Origin: UBA1234 sp964400015
Lineage (GTDB): Bacteria > Bacillota > Clostridia > TANB77 > UBA1234
Direction of reading: 5' to 3'
NCBI GenBank assembly: GCA_964400015.1
Contig: CAYNRR010000005.1
Span: 25,687 to 89,686, forward strand
Length of the DNA stretch: 64,000 nucleotides
The notes under the pieces: model-generated
Databases searched by the model: none
Told to the model about the DNA's origin: nothing
Seen by the model: only the letters and a program-made list of their open reading frames with translations
Position numbers and translations under genes: made by a program
In this document: one piece after another, positions 53,747-62,835 of the stretch
How positions within the stretch are numbered: the first letter of the stretch is position 1
Layout: each line of letters opens with the position of its first letter

Positions 53747-54793
53747 TTATATTTTTCTATAATTATATTCACAAGCTCTTATAAGTCTGTTCATAATTGC
53801 TAATCCTATGCCATCTGACTTAACACCTTCGATAATTGCTAAGCCTGCATTATAATTATCTATACTTCTTAATACAGAAAAAAGATTGTGTGATATTTCT
53901 AAAAGATTACTTTGACTACCTATATCTACACATTCATATTTTTCATATTCACCTATGTTTTCACTAGTCGATAATATTACTACTTTCTTTTCACTTTCAG
54001 ATACGATTTTTAAGACCTCGTCTATCATTTTTTTATTTTCATCACTATACACTAGTACACATTGCGTTTTTGGTGCATAGTGTCTATACTTCATACCTGG
54101 TGATAATACCTTTTCATCTTTTCCGATTTGTTCCATTACCTTTTTATCCACTTCTACATGATTTGTTATCTTTATCATGTCTTCCTTTGTTATTCTGCCA
54201 GGACGAAGTATCTTTATTTCATCATTTATAACTCTTACAACCGTTGATTCAAGACCAATTTCAGATTCTCCACCATTTATTATAAAATCAACTTTATCTT
54301 CTAATTCTTCAAATATATCATCTATATTCGTTCCACTTGGACGTCCTGAAATATTTGCACTTGGTGCAGCTATTGGAACACCAGCTCTTTTTATAAGTTC
54401 ATATGCAATTCTGTTACTTGGCATTCTAACTCCAACAGTATCACCATTACACGTTGCTTCATTAGCTATATCTTTCTTCTTGTTTAAGATAATAGTAAGT
54501 GGTCCAGGCCAAAACGCATCCATAAGTTTATATTCAAGTTCAGAAATATTTTCGGCAATTTCATCTAACATATCCAAACTTGCAATATGTAAAATTAGAG
54601 GATTGTCTTGAGCACGTCCCTTTGCTATAAAAATTTTTCTTACGGCTTCATCATTAAGTGCATTGGCTCCAATACCATAAACCGTTTCGGTTGGAAATAA
54701 CACTAATCCACCATCTCTTATTACTTTTGATGCATTTTCTACTTCTTCATAATTATCAACATCTCTTAAATCTATATATTTGCTATTCAACAT
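53747..54793 (-). CDS. ywlC: L-threonylcarbamoyladenylate synthase (Sua5/YwlC type)
   Basis: Makes threonylcarbamoyl-AMP for the t6A37 tRNA modification. The YrdC domain (about 5-205) has GGLVLFPTETVYGIGANALN, KGRAQDNPLILHI, GVRMPSNRIAYELI and SANISGRPSGT. A Sua5-specific C-terminal domain follows after PGMKYRHYAPKTQ, giving about 348 residues as usual for the long form. Start is ATG of MLNSKYIDL or GTG 15 bases upstream; the ribosome site is weak for both. Stop codon abuts the structured-RNA promoter. Confidence 0.94.
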   Translation of the reverse strand: MLNSKYIDLRDVDNYEEVENASKVIRDGGLVLFPTETVYGIGANALNDEAVRKIFIAKGRAQDNPLILHIASLDMLDEIAENISELEYKLMDAFWPGPLTIILNKKKDIANEATCNGDTVGVRMPSNRIAYELIKRAGVPIAAPSANISGRPSGTNIDDIFEELEDKVDFIINGGESEIGLESTVVRVINDEIKILRPGRITKEDMIKITNHVEVDKKVMEQIGKDEKVLSPGMKYRHYAPKTQCVLVYSDENKKMIDEVLKIVSESEKKVVILSTSENIGEYEKYECVDIGSQSNLLEISHNLFSVLRSIDNYNAGLAIIEGVKSDGIGLAIMNRLIRACEYNYRKI

Positions 54794-54848
54794 ATTCACT
54801 TCTTTCACGCATTTTGTACCATTATATCACGTTTTTCGATTTAAACAA

Positions 54849-54877
54849 TTGAATTACGTAAACTTTTATGATATACT
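54849..54877 (+). promoter_or_regulatory. Promoter of MYG1-family gene, with related spacer motif
   Basis: TTGAAT, 17-base spacer TACGTAAACTTTTATGA, TATACT. The spacer holds TTACGTAA, a perfect palindrome, at the position where the other two cassette promoters have TTATGTAA (shifted two bases). Confidence 0.7.
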
Positions 54878-54906
54878 TTTAAAAATTTTTATAGGAGGTT
54901 ATCATT

Positions 54907-55863
54907 ATGAAAAAAGATATTTCTGTTTTCAGCAAGCTTTCCTGCCCGTCTGATTACGACGTCATAATCGGTACTCATTCTGGCATTTTTCATGCCGACG
55001 AAGTAGTTGCAATCTCCTTGCTTAGCATTTATATCAACTGTAATCGGATTGCCATAGTTCGCACTCGCAATAATGATGAACTAAAAAAATGTCATCTCTT
55101 AGTAGATATTGGTGCCGGTCGGTTTGATCATCACCAAATCGGTGGAAATGGCAAGCGTAAAAACGGGGTTGCTTATGCAAGTGCCGGACTCGTCTGGAAA
55201 GAATTTGGCAAAGATATTATTGCCGATTTGGCCGGACTTTCAGCCAAACGCCTTGACAATTATCCTCTTTCTTTGATTTTTGAAAAGGTTGACGCTCTTT
55301 ACATTCAACCCGTTGATAACATTGATAATGGTGTTTGTGATGGTCCCTGTACTTTTGATTATATCAAAGATTTTCTTCCCAGTTGGAACAAAGTAACCGA
55401 CTACGATTTCAACACTGCTTTCGTTGAAGCTGTCAGAGTAACTACATTGATTCTCAAAAAAACAATTCAAAAAATGATTGAGCATCAATACAGTTATTCG
55501 TGGGCTATCAAAAAACTCGATGAGAGTAAAGGCGGTATTTTTGAAATTCCTTCGCAAACGTTTCCGTGGCTTAAACCCGTAACTGATTACAATCTGTTTA
55601 GCTACAATGTGGCAAACTTTGTGATTTTCCCGTATCCTGCTGGTGGCTGGGCAGCACAGTGTGTTCCCCCAAGCTTTGACGAAACGTTTAAGCAACGAAT
55701 TCCGTTCCCCAAATCGTGGGCCGGTCAAACTGTTAATTTGCCTGAAATTTCTGGCATTAAAGAAGCAACTTTTTGTCACAACAATCTTTTCTTTGCACGT
55801 GCAAATACGAAAGATGCAATTATCCAGATGTGCCAAAAAGCAATGGAAGCTTTTAATAAATAG
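54907..55863 (+). CDS. MYG1/UPF0160-family metal-dependent hydrolase
   Basis: A 318-residue protein with all landmarks of the DHH-related MYG1 family: GTHSGIFHADEVVAISLL at about residue 22, LLVDIGAGRFDHHQ near 65 with metal-binding Asp and His residues, the FPYPAGGWAAQCVPPSF region and the closing SGI...FCHNNLFFARANTKDAI. Eukaryotic MYG1 is a 3'-5' RNA exonuclease; the bacterial role is undefined. Codon use is GC-richer than in the flanking genes. GGAGGTTATC precedes the ATG. Single gene with own promoter and terminator. Confidence 0.9.
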   Translation: MKKDISVFSKLSCPSDYDVIIGTHSGIFHADEVVAISLLSIYINCNRIAIVRTRNNDELKKCHLLVDIGAGRFDHHQIGGNGKRKNGVAYASAGLVWKEFGKDIIADLAGLSAKRLDNYPLSLIFEKVDALYIQPVDNIDNGVCDGPCTFDYIKDFLPSWNKVTDYDFNTAFVEAVRVTTLILKKTIQKMIEHQYSYSWAIKKLDESKGGIFEIPSQTFPWLKPVTDYNLFSYNVANFVIFPYPAGGWAAQCVPPSFDETFKQRIPFPKSWAGQTVNLPEISGIKEATFCHNNLFFARANTKDAIIQMCQKAMEAFNK

Positions 55864-55874
55864 TACTCAATCAA

Positions 55875-55908
55875 AAACTCCCCAGCTTAAAAATAAGTTG
55901 GGGAGTTT
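55875..55908. terminator. Terminator of the MYG1-family gene
   Basis: AAACTCCCCAGCTTA / TAAGTTGGGGAGTTT, a 15-bp stem (one G-U) with a four-base loop and T-run; A-run on the left lets it serve the convergent flotillin gene too. Confidence 0.92.
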
Positions 55909-55928
55909 TACTATATTTCTGTTTCAAA

Positions 55929-57587
55929 TTATTTTTTTAATTCTTTGTTAGTATCCTTTGTGTGTTCGTGTGATTTTTGTGATTCTTTTGGCATTGGTGG
56001 TCTATCAAGTGCTGGTGGTGGATTGTTTACAAGAATTCCTTTTGCAGGTTCTGTTACACTTGAAACTAAACCACTTAATTCTTCGTTAAAAGTTTTTCCA
56101 TTTAAAGCTTTATTTTCAACATCTAGTTTTTTCATTAACTCTGGAATATTAGCTAATGTATCAAGTAAAACGTTACCTGTTCCACCTGTTTGTGCTCCAC
56201 TACCATTGATATTAACAAATTCAGCATTTTTACCAATATCGGCCATAATTTGTGCTGTTTTAGTTGCAATTTCAATACGAGCATTTGTCTCAATTTTTAA
56301 TTTTTCAATTTCATAGTTAACCTTTTCATTAGAAGCACGTGCATCAGCAAGAGCTTTTTCACCTTCGGCCATTGCAAGTAATTTAACACGTTCTGCCTCT
56401 GCAGCTGCTAAACCTTTTTGCTTAATGATTTCTGCTTCTGCTAAACCTCTTTGTTTTACAATATCAGTTTCTGCTAAACCTTTTTGCTTTACAATGTCAG
56501 CTTCAGCTAAACCTTCAGCCTTTTTAACTTCTGCTATAGCTTCACCTTCTGCTTTAGCTTTTGCAGCTTCAGCTTCAGCTTTAATTTTTATTGCAGAAGC
56601 TTCACGTTCAGCAACTTTTACAAGGTTATCTGCATTGATGTTATTAACATCTGCTTGTGCTTCGGCAGCAATCTTTGCTTTTTCTTTAGCAGCATTTGCT
56701 TCTGTTAATAATACCTCTTTACGTTTGATTGCTGCTAAGTTAGCTTGTTCTTGTCTAATAACTTCTACATGACCTTCTTCTTCTGCAATATCACGCATAC
56801 GAATAGTAGTTTGTAGTTTACCAGCGATTTGAGCATCAGCGTTTGCTTTATCTACTTCTGCTTTATATCCAGCTTTTTTCAAGTTATTATCTCTTTGCTT
56901 TTCAGCAATTGCAAGTTCAGAATCAAGTTCTGATTGAGATGCTTTCTTTTCTGTTTCTGCTCTCTTTTCACGAACTTCTTGACCTACAGTTGCTCTCTTG
57001 TTTTCAGCTTCACGAAGTTTATCTTCCATGTCTAAGGCAGCTATGTTATCATAATATCCATTTTTATCTGAAATATCTTGGATATTAAGTGATACAAGTT
57101 CCATACCCATGTTAATCATTTCATCGTTTACTGTATTTTTTACTTTTTGAGCAAATTCAACTTTATCTCTTAATACAGCTTCTGGAGTCATTGACGCAAC
57201 GATATCACGAACTGCACCTGTTAGTGTTAATTTAACGTCTTGGATAATTCCGTCTTGTCCTCTTTCTCTAAATGATACAATTGCTTTTTTCAAGTTATCA
57301 ATATTAGCTGTATCTGGTCTAATTTGTGCTGTCCAGTCTGTTACAATCGGAACAGATGTTACAGTACGAATTTCGTCTTTGTCAGCTCTTACTGTCAACA
57401 TACATAAATCAAAATATGTTGCTTTTCTAAATATAGGAATTACAAAGCTACCACCTGATACTACAATTTTTGGTTCTTTGCCACCAGTAATTATAAGTGC
57501 CTTATCAATATCTGCAACACGGTATATCATGCAAAGAAAAACAATGATAGCAACAACTCCTATTCCTACCATAAATTCAATACCCAT
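55929..57587 (-). CDS. floT: Flotillin-like SPFH protein
   Basis: A 552-residue membrane scaffold. N-terminal helix (about 5-22), SPFH domain to about 190, then a long Ala/Glu/Lys coiled coil with the flotillin EA-repeats. Within it are three 11-residue units GLAEADIVKQK / GLAETDIVKQR / GLAEAEIIKQK. A Gly-rich break (NINGSGAQTGGTGNV) and a Pro-rich tail end the protein. Flotillins organise functional membrane microdomains. AAGGAGGAAGC fits the start. Single gene. Confidence 0.93.
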   Translation of the reverse strand: MGIEFMVGIGVVAIIVFLCMIYRVADIDKALIITGGKEPKIVVSGGSFVIPIFRKATYFDLCMLTVRADKDEIRTVTSVPIVTDWTAQIRPDTANIDNLKKAIVSFRERGQDGIIQDVKLTLTGAVRDIVASMTPEAVLRDKVEFAQKVKNTVNDEMINMGMELVSLNIQDISDKNGYYDNIAALDMEDKLREAENKRATVGQEVREKRAETEKKASQSELDSELAIAEKQRDNNLKKAGYKAEVDKANADAQIAGKLQTTIRMRDIAEEEGHVEVIRQEQANLAAIKRKEVLLTEANAAKEKAKIAAEAQADVNNINADNLVKVAEREASAIKIKAEAEAAKAKAEGEAIAEVKKAEGLAEADIVKQKGLAETDIVKQRGLAEAEIIKQKGLAAAEAERVKLLAMAEGEKALADARASNEKVNYEIEKLKIETNARIEIATKTAQIMADIGKNAEFVNINGSGAQTGGTGNVLLDTLANIPELMKKLDVENKALNGKTFNEELSGLVSSVTEPAKGILVNNPPPALDRPPMPKESQKSHEHTKDTNKELKK

Positions 57588-57911
57588 AATGCTTCCTCCT
57601 TTTTATTATCTAATGTATCCTTTGACACATTAACTGTATAACACAATAATATTTTAGTATTATGATTTTTCTAAGTCAACATTTATTTTTCAGCAAACCG
57701 TTGATACAAGTGGATTACAGCAAATTCGTTTTCCTTTTTCCCTTACGGAATATTATGTTTTCCGTATTTGATATTTTTCAAAAAATTTTTTTAAATCAAC
57801 CTTGTTTTCAAGAGAATCCTTTGTATTTACCTATTCCCTAGTCTTTCACGTTCTTTTTGTATTTAACTAATTCTATATTGTTACCTAAAACCCTTCGGAA
57901 GTAAGCGTATC
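57588..57911. other. Intergenic region without recognised features
   Basis: About 320 bp upstream of flotillin (minus strand). I see no gene, tRNA or clear riboswitch. A small palindrome, TTACGGAATATTATGTTTTCCG-like (TACGGA...TCCGTA at about 57750-57770), could be a hairpin. The flotillin promoter must lie here. Confidence 0.4.
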
Positions 57912-57913
57912 AA

Positions 57914-57946
57914 AAAAAGTAGACTTTTTAAATTAGTCTACTTTTT
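57914..57946 (-). terminator. Terminator of the 58-63 kb operon
   Basis: AAAAAGTAGAC / GTCTACTTTTT, 11-bp stem with an 11-base loop and T-run on the minus strand. Confidence 0.88.
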
Positions 57947-57966
57947 CTTTAAAAATATTTAGTATT

Positions 57967-58500
57967 TTAATCGTTATTATCGATTGTATCAATCAAAACA
58001 TCATCTACATACACTCCAACAATAACCATTTCTCCATTCTTCACACGAACTTTGACATACGTATTTTCTGTATTTTTTCTATATATTTTTTCTGCTTCTC
58101 CTGCCCTATCTTCATTCATATAATATCTGTACGGAGTATCTATTATGTAGCAATTAGAATATTTTGAATAATGAGCATTGGTTATATAATAGTTTGACGT
58201 ATCTTTTGGTTTGTCTAACGATATTTTAGAAAAGTATGCAAATCCATCTTCATCATTTTCTACTGTTACAAAAAAAGTTCCGTAATTGTTTCCAATGTCT
58301 TCACTCTTTACCTCGTCTTCTAAGAAATTCACATATAGATAATTTCCTCTAAACATATCATGTGGATCGAAAGCTGCTACTTTAAATAAAAACTCTTCTC
58401 CATTATCTAATGTATCTTTTTGAATAAATATTGTTATTATCGGAAATAGGAAAAGAATTATAACTGTACATATATATGTAATCAATTTATTTTTGCTCAT
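57967..58500 (-). CDS. GDYXXLXY-type membrane-anchored protein
   Basis: A 177-residue protein: one N-terminal helix (ITYICTVIILFLFPIITIFI), then an extracytoplasmic domain carrying DPHDMFRGNYLYVNF, the GDYxxLxY-like motif of the family. Function unknown. The start MSKNKLI is set by AGGAGGTGG; it overlaps the end of the DUF2157 gene by 14 bp, and these two families are usually neighbours. Last gene of the operon. Confidence 0.85.
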   Translation of the reverse strand: MSKNKLITYICTVIILFLFPIITIFIQKDTLDNGEEFLFKVAAFDPHDMFRGNYLYVNFLEDEVKSEDIGNNYGTFFVTVENDEDGFAYFSKISLDKPKDTSNYYITNAHYSKYSNCYIIDTPYRYYMNEDRAGEAEKIYRKNTENTYVKVRVKNGEMVIVGVYVDDVLIDTIDNND

Positions 58501-59716
58501 CTTTTCCACCTCCTAATTTCTTTTTTAAAACATTTGCTAAAACGATAAAACTAATTCCAGAAACTAAGAATATAATGCTTTTAATTGTAAAACTTAAATC
58601 AAAGCTTATAAATCTAATAAATATTAAATACAATATAAGTGCAATTCCTTTCATTGCGTCTTTATAATTGTCGTTTTTCGTTCCCGAAACAATTTCATAG
58701 CATCCTAATATTAAGGCTAGTAAATTAGAAAGTATAAAAAATCCTTCTTTTAAAAATGGTTCTGTTTGAAATAAACAAACAAATATGAAGTTAAAGTATT
58801 CTTTAGGTTTTTTATATACTTTAGATAAAAATATAAATAATCCAATTAAAAGTAGGAATACGCCTATATCTGTTCCAAAATTAAACTTATTAAATAATGT
58901 AAAGTCTTCAAATGCACAAGCTATCAATAAAAATATTGTAATAACAACTTTAAATAATCTTGTAAGTATAGATTTTTCTTCAAACAATTTTTGCGTAATT
59001 AGATATATTAAATAAAAATAAAGTGGTAAAACATATTCTGTAAGAATTTCTAATTTAGCTAAAAACATTGTCATACCAATAGAAATTGCAAACCATATCA
59101 AAGTGTTTCTTTTATCTGTTTTATCTTTTCTATAATTTATGATGCCATATATAATTAGTGGTATGAAAATAATTGATACAGCCCCAATGTACATATAATT
59201 GCTATAAGTTGAATATAGAGTGTATATTATTGCACCAATTGAATACACCAAAATAGATAAATAATTTTTCAGTATAAAAGTAATTGGCATAAACATTAGA
59301 AGTGACATATAAAACATTTGATATAATTCCATCTGAATATTAAAAACTTGTGCAATAAGTGAATTAGTTGCAAGTATTGAAAGTGGTGCAACTATACTTG
59401 TATATATTTTCATCTTGCTATTATCAGTTTTCATCGTAAAAAATAGCAGAATTGCAGTAATAATAATTGGTATGAATGATATCATAATTTTTATTATTTT
59501 AGGAATTACCGACCAGTTAATTGCAAACAATGTAATTACTCCCAAAGCTACAAGTAGCAAACCAATTCCAGTAAATATTGTGATTATTGATTTGTCTGAT
59601 TTTATTTGTTTTTCAAAATAACTAAGCGCAGCTGTGCTTTGCTCTTTCGTAATAATTTCATTTAAACTTAATTCATTAAGTTTGTTTTCTATGAAATTAT
59701 AATCTTTTTTATTCAT
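58487..59716 (-). CDS. DUF2157-type polytopic membrane protein
   Basis: A 409-residue protein with a ~45-residue cytosolic start (LNELSLNEIITKEQSTAALSYF, the DUF2157-like segment) and about twelve membrane helices. No catalytic motif is seen. The start MNKKDYNF follows AAAAGGGGGAATAAT. It is 17 bp after the radical SAM gene and overlaps the GDYXXLXY gene, so translation is probably coupled across the set. Confidence 0.8.
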   Translation of the reverse strand: MNKKDYNFIENKLNELSLNEIITKEQSTAALSYFEKQIKSDKSIITIFTGIGLLLVALGVITLFAINWSVIPKIIKIMISFIPIIITAILLFFTMKTDNSKMKIYTSIVAPLSILATNSLIAQVFNIQMELYQMFYMSLLMFMPITFILKNYLSILVYSIGAIIYTLYSTYSNYMYIGAVSIIFIPLIIYGIINYRKDKTDKRNTLIWFAISIGMTMFLAKLEILTEYVLPLYFYLIYLITQKLFEEKSILTRLFKVVITIFLLIACAFEDFTLFNKFNFGTDIGVFLLLIGLFIFLSKVYKKPKEYFNFIFVCLFQTEPFLKEGFFILSNLLALILGCYEIVSGTKNDNYKDAMKGIALILYLIFIRFISFDLSFTIKSIIFLVSGISFIVLANVLKKKLGGGKDEQK

Positions 59717-59733
59717 ATTATTCCCCCTTTTTG

Positions 59734-60726
59734 CTACATATTGCATCCAATGTCTTTATGATTTAAGTCTTTATATATTGCATATGTCAAGCACTTTAAT
59801 CCACCGTGGCAACTTTCAGAATGTTCACAATCATTACATTCGTCTGGTACTTTCTTTTTCCTTAAATCTTTTAAAATATCACTATTTTCATATAAATCAT
59901 ACATCGTATTTTCAAACAAATTACCCACTACAATCGGCATCCTTCTGCAAGGAACTAAATCTCCATTTTCCATTACCGTTAAAAGTGTATCGCCTGCTGT
60001 GCATCCATATGCAAAATCATTGGTCATTTGAAACTGCAACGCACGATACATTGAAATAGTTGTAATATTTCGTTTTTTATCTATTAGTTTATTTCTTTCT
60101 TCATTCATAATATTTAAATATTCACGTGTTTCCTCGTAATTTAACGCTAACTCTTTATCTTTAGAATCACCTAGTGGAATATATCTGTCAGACCAAACAT
60201 TGTTAACGTGATACTTTCTTGCGTATTTCACAACTTTTGGGAATTCTTTATAATTAAGCTTTGTAGCTGTAAAAGATATCGAAGTAAAAATATTTTGATT
60301 TCTTAAATTTATTATTCCTTGCGCTATTTTTTTATAAGTTCCTTTACCTCGTATATAATCATTGGTTTTTCTTCCACCTTCAAGACTAACTTGAACATAG
60401 TAAGGATTATAGCTTTTTATTTTTTCTGCAATCTTACTAGTTATTAAAGTACCGTTGCTAAGAATCGAAAAAGTTATATCCTCACTATCTTTCTTTATTT
60501 CTTCTAATATCTTAAAAAAATGTGGATTGCATAAAGGTTCTCCACCAGTAATATTTATATGGCCTTTCATATTCAATTTTTTTAATAATTCTTTATATTG
60601 ATTATATATTTCCAATAATCGTTCATATTCTAGTTGCACAGGTTTATGGTTTTCTTGATAACAATGTAAACATTTCAAATTGCAATTTTCACTTAAATGC
60701 CATTGCAAAACAAATCTTTTTACCAA
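59734..60726 (-). CDS. Radical SAM-SPASM protein, candidate maturase of the upstream Cys/Gly tail
   Basis: A 330-residue enzyme. From a TTG start (TTG GTA AAA AGA) the radical SAM cluster is Cys15-xxx-Cys19-xx-Cys22 (ENCNLKCLHC), followed by ITGGEPLCNP. The C-terminal SPASM region has GCTAGDTLLTVMENGDLVPC and CNDCEHSESCHGGLKC...GC for auxiliary iron-sulfur clusters. SPASM enzymes typically modify peptides or proteins. The ribosome site GGAGGTGG lies inside the glycine codons of the upstream gene's tail, and the start overlaps its stop. Longer frame readings give a nonsensical Trp-rich start. Substrate is inferred, not shown. Confidence 0.88.
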   Translation of the reverse strand: MVKRFVLQWHLSENCNLKCLHCYQENHKPVQLEYERLLEIYNQYKELLKKLNMKGHINITGGEPLCNPHFFKILEEIKKDSEDITFSILSNGTLITSKIAEKIKSYNPYYVQVSLEGGRKTNDYIRGKGTYKKIAQGIINLRNQNIFTSISFTATKLNYKEFPKVVKYARKYHVNNVWSDRYIPLGDSKDKELALNYEETREYLNIMNEERNKLIDKKRNITTISMYRALQFQMTNDFAYGCTAGDTLLTVMENGDLVPCRRMPIVVGNLFENTMYDLYENSDILKDLRKKKVPDECNDCEHSESCHGGLKCLTYAIYKDLNHKDIGCNM

Positions 60727-62813
60727 GAGCCGCCACCTCCACAAGAAGAGCAACCACCACCACATGAAGAACAACCAGAACCTCCACTATTATTCGATGG
60801 ATAATAAACATGATCAGCTATACTATTAAATGTTTCTATATTGTTAAAATCATATGTACCCATCTCAACTTCTGGCATAAGAATATCTTCAAACTTTTCA
60901 ATCCATTTTTTCGATATGTTTAAAACATACGTATAAGGTAATATATTATAAAAATAAGTTGGATTTTGCTCTACTAGTGCTTCTAATTCACTTTTTTCAG
61001 CATTTATTAAAAAGTTTCTGAAGCCATTTACTTTAGCAGTCATTTTTTCTCCATATTCTGTTTTTTTACTCATAACAATAGCTAAAAATACATTTGCGAA
61101 AATGCAAACAAATGAAAGTGGATAAAGAATACGCCATCTTGGATCCATATCAGGTATAACGTAATAACTAATTATATTCAAAGCTATTACAATGATTGTC
61201 CCAACTATAGCTTGAATTACTTTTTTATCAGCTTTTTTATCAAAAATCAATTTTCTAAAGTTTTCTTTTAATTCTTTATCTACATCTTCAAAAGCATGAT
61301 AAAATGTTTTGTGCTCGCTTAATATAATTACGTCTTCTTCTTCAAATAATCTTTCATAAACAATTTCTTCGCATTTGCTTAGCTGTGGCATTTTACTAAG
61401 TACTTCATTGTACTTAGCCATTTCTTCTTCATATTGTTTTTGACTAGCCTCATATTCTTCTTTTCTTCTATTCAATTCAGAATATCTTGTTTCTTCGTTG
61501 TCTGATACAATTTGAATGAAGCCTTTTTCTATAAGTGAGTCTTTGACTTTCAAAAACTCTTCTGTTTTTTTCTTTGCCTTTAAATTTTTTTCATCAGATT
61601 TTTCAAATAAATACGACATCATTTTTAGTTCTTTTTTATCTAAAACATCTGGATTAGCATCTCTTAATTTTTTTATTTTTATGACTCTTTTCTCAACTAA
61701 ATCATCATATTTTAAAATTTCAACTGGCTTATGTATTAAATTTGTAATTTGTATTTCAGTATCGTCATTCTTTTCTATTTCATCAATTTTAATATATCCC
61801 TTGCTAGCTAGCTGAACAATCAACGAAATTGTTAGTTTCTTATTATTTTGTTTTCCATATATATATCCAATTTCGGCAGAGCTATAATTCTCTGGTGGAT
61901 AAAATTCTACAGTTTCAATTTCTTTAGGTAAATCTTTGCCATACTTTTTCCAATTTATAAAGTTCCATATTGTTATTGCAAAAATTATTAAACTCATTGT
62001 AAGAGATACGTACCCATAATTCCATGTACCACCTACAAAATATTCTTCTGGAAGTTCTATATCTACTGTCAATGATTTTGTTAAGCCATCTTGATTTTGC
62101 GTGCTTTCTACATATTTTTCTTTATTAAAATTAGCGTAAAGTGTATTACCATCTATGTAATAATCGACAAACTCGTTTGCATTTGTTTCTCTATATTTAT
62201 CCATAAAGAAATTAACTTGTGTTTCCTCTATACCTTTTGGCATATTTACTTCGATGCTTGCATTTTTTATTTCCGTTCCCCAGAAATCACCATACGCATG
62301 AAAGATAAGCTCATCGAATCCTTTAAACGGATCTTTTCCCATATTGTATGTATATTTTATTACATACGTCTTTTCTCCTGGATCGACACATTTATACGAA
62401 CTACCGATTTTTATTCTTTCTTTTTTATTAACTGTATCTATCGAATAATTTTCGCCTACTGCTTGATAATCAGTCAATATTGATTTCCTTTTTATAGTTT
62501 TTTCATCTTTTCCTGTATATTCTAACCAAACTGGAGTAAACTTATAAATACCGTGTTTGTCAATTTCAGTAAAATTCACTGTAATATTTTCTGTAACATC
62601 AATTTTATTATCTTCGTTAACATCTAGCACAACGTTATACGCTTCAATAGTAAAGCCATCTGCTAGTATGACATCTTCACTAAATTCATCAATCACATTA
62701 AACAAAAAAGCAAAAGGTATTAGTATAAAAGGTATTATGCATAATAATATAAAAATTATTGTAACAAAATTTATAAATATATCTAATACTAAACTATTCT
62801 TTTTTTTCGACAT
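60720..62813 (-). CDS. DUF2207-like membrane protein ending in a Cys/Gly-rich tail
   Basis: A 697-residue protein: N-terminal helix (about 13-40), a DUF2207-type extracytoplasmic domain, a helix near 270-290, a cytosolic winged-helix-like and charged region, two helices near 510-555, and a C-terminal tail. The family usually ends in a Gly/Ser-rich GGGGSW-like tail; here it reads GCSSCGGGCSSCGGGGSW with four cysteines as two CSSC motifs. The start MSKKKNS follows AAGGAGTG. Located between MazG-like and radical SAM genes with 22 bp and -7 bp spacing. Confidence 0.87.
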   Translation of the reverse strand: MSKKKNSLVLDIFINFVTIIFILLCIIPFILIPFAFLFNVIDEFSEDVILADGFTIEAYNVVLDVNEDNKIDVTENITVNFTEIDKHGIYKFTPVWLEYTGKDEKTIKRKSILTDYQAVGENYSIDTVNKKERIKIGSSYKCVDPGEKTYVIKYTYNMGKDPFKGFDELIFHAYGDFWGTEIKNASIEVNMPKGIEETQVNFFMDKYRETNANEFVDYYIDGNTLYANFNKEKYVESTQNQDGLTKSLTVDIELPEEYFVGGTWNYGYVSLTMSLIIFAITIWNFINWKKYGKDLPKEIETVEFYPPENYSSAEIGYIYGKQNNKKLTISLIVQLASKGYIKIDEIEKNDDTEIQITNLIHKPVEILKYDDLVEKRVIKIKKLRDANPDVLDKKELKMMSYLFEKSDEKNLKAKKKTEEFLKVKDSLIEKGFIQIVSDNEETRYSELNRRKEEYEASQKQYEEEMAKYNEVLSKMPQLSKCEEIVYERLFEEEDVIILSEHKTFYHAFEDVDKELKENFRKLIFDKKADKKVIQAIVGTIIVIALNIISYYVIPDMDPRWRILYPLSFVCIFANVFLAIVMSKKTEYGEKMTAKVNGFRNFLINAEKSELEALVEQNPTYFYNILPYTYVLNISKKWIEKFEDILMPEVEMGTYDFNNIETFNSIADHVYYPSNNSGGSGCSSCGGGCSSCGGGGSW

Positions 62814-62835
62814 CAATATCACTCCTTATCAATTT

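Noticed and set aside
60720..60774. Radical SAM start at 60774 giving a Trp-rich N-terminus
   Set aside because: Those residues are the out-of-frame reading of the Cys/Gly tail codons; the TTG at 60726 has a good ribosome site and a family-like start.
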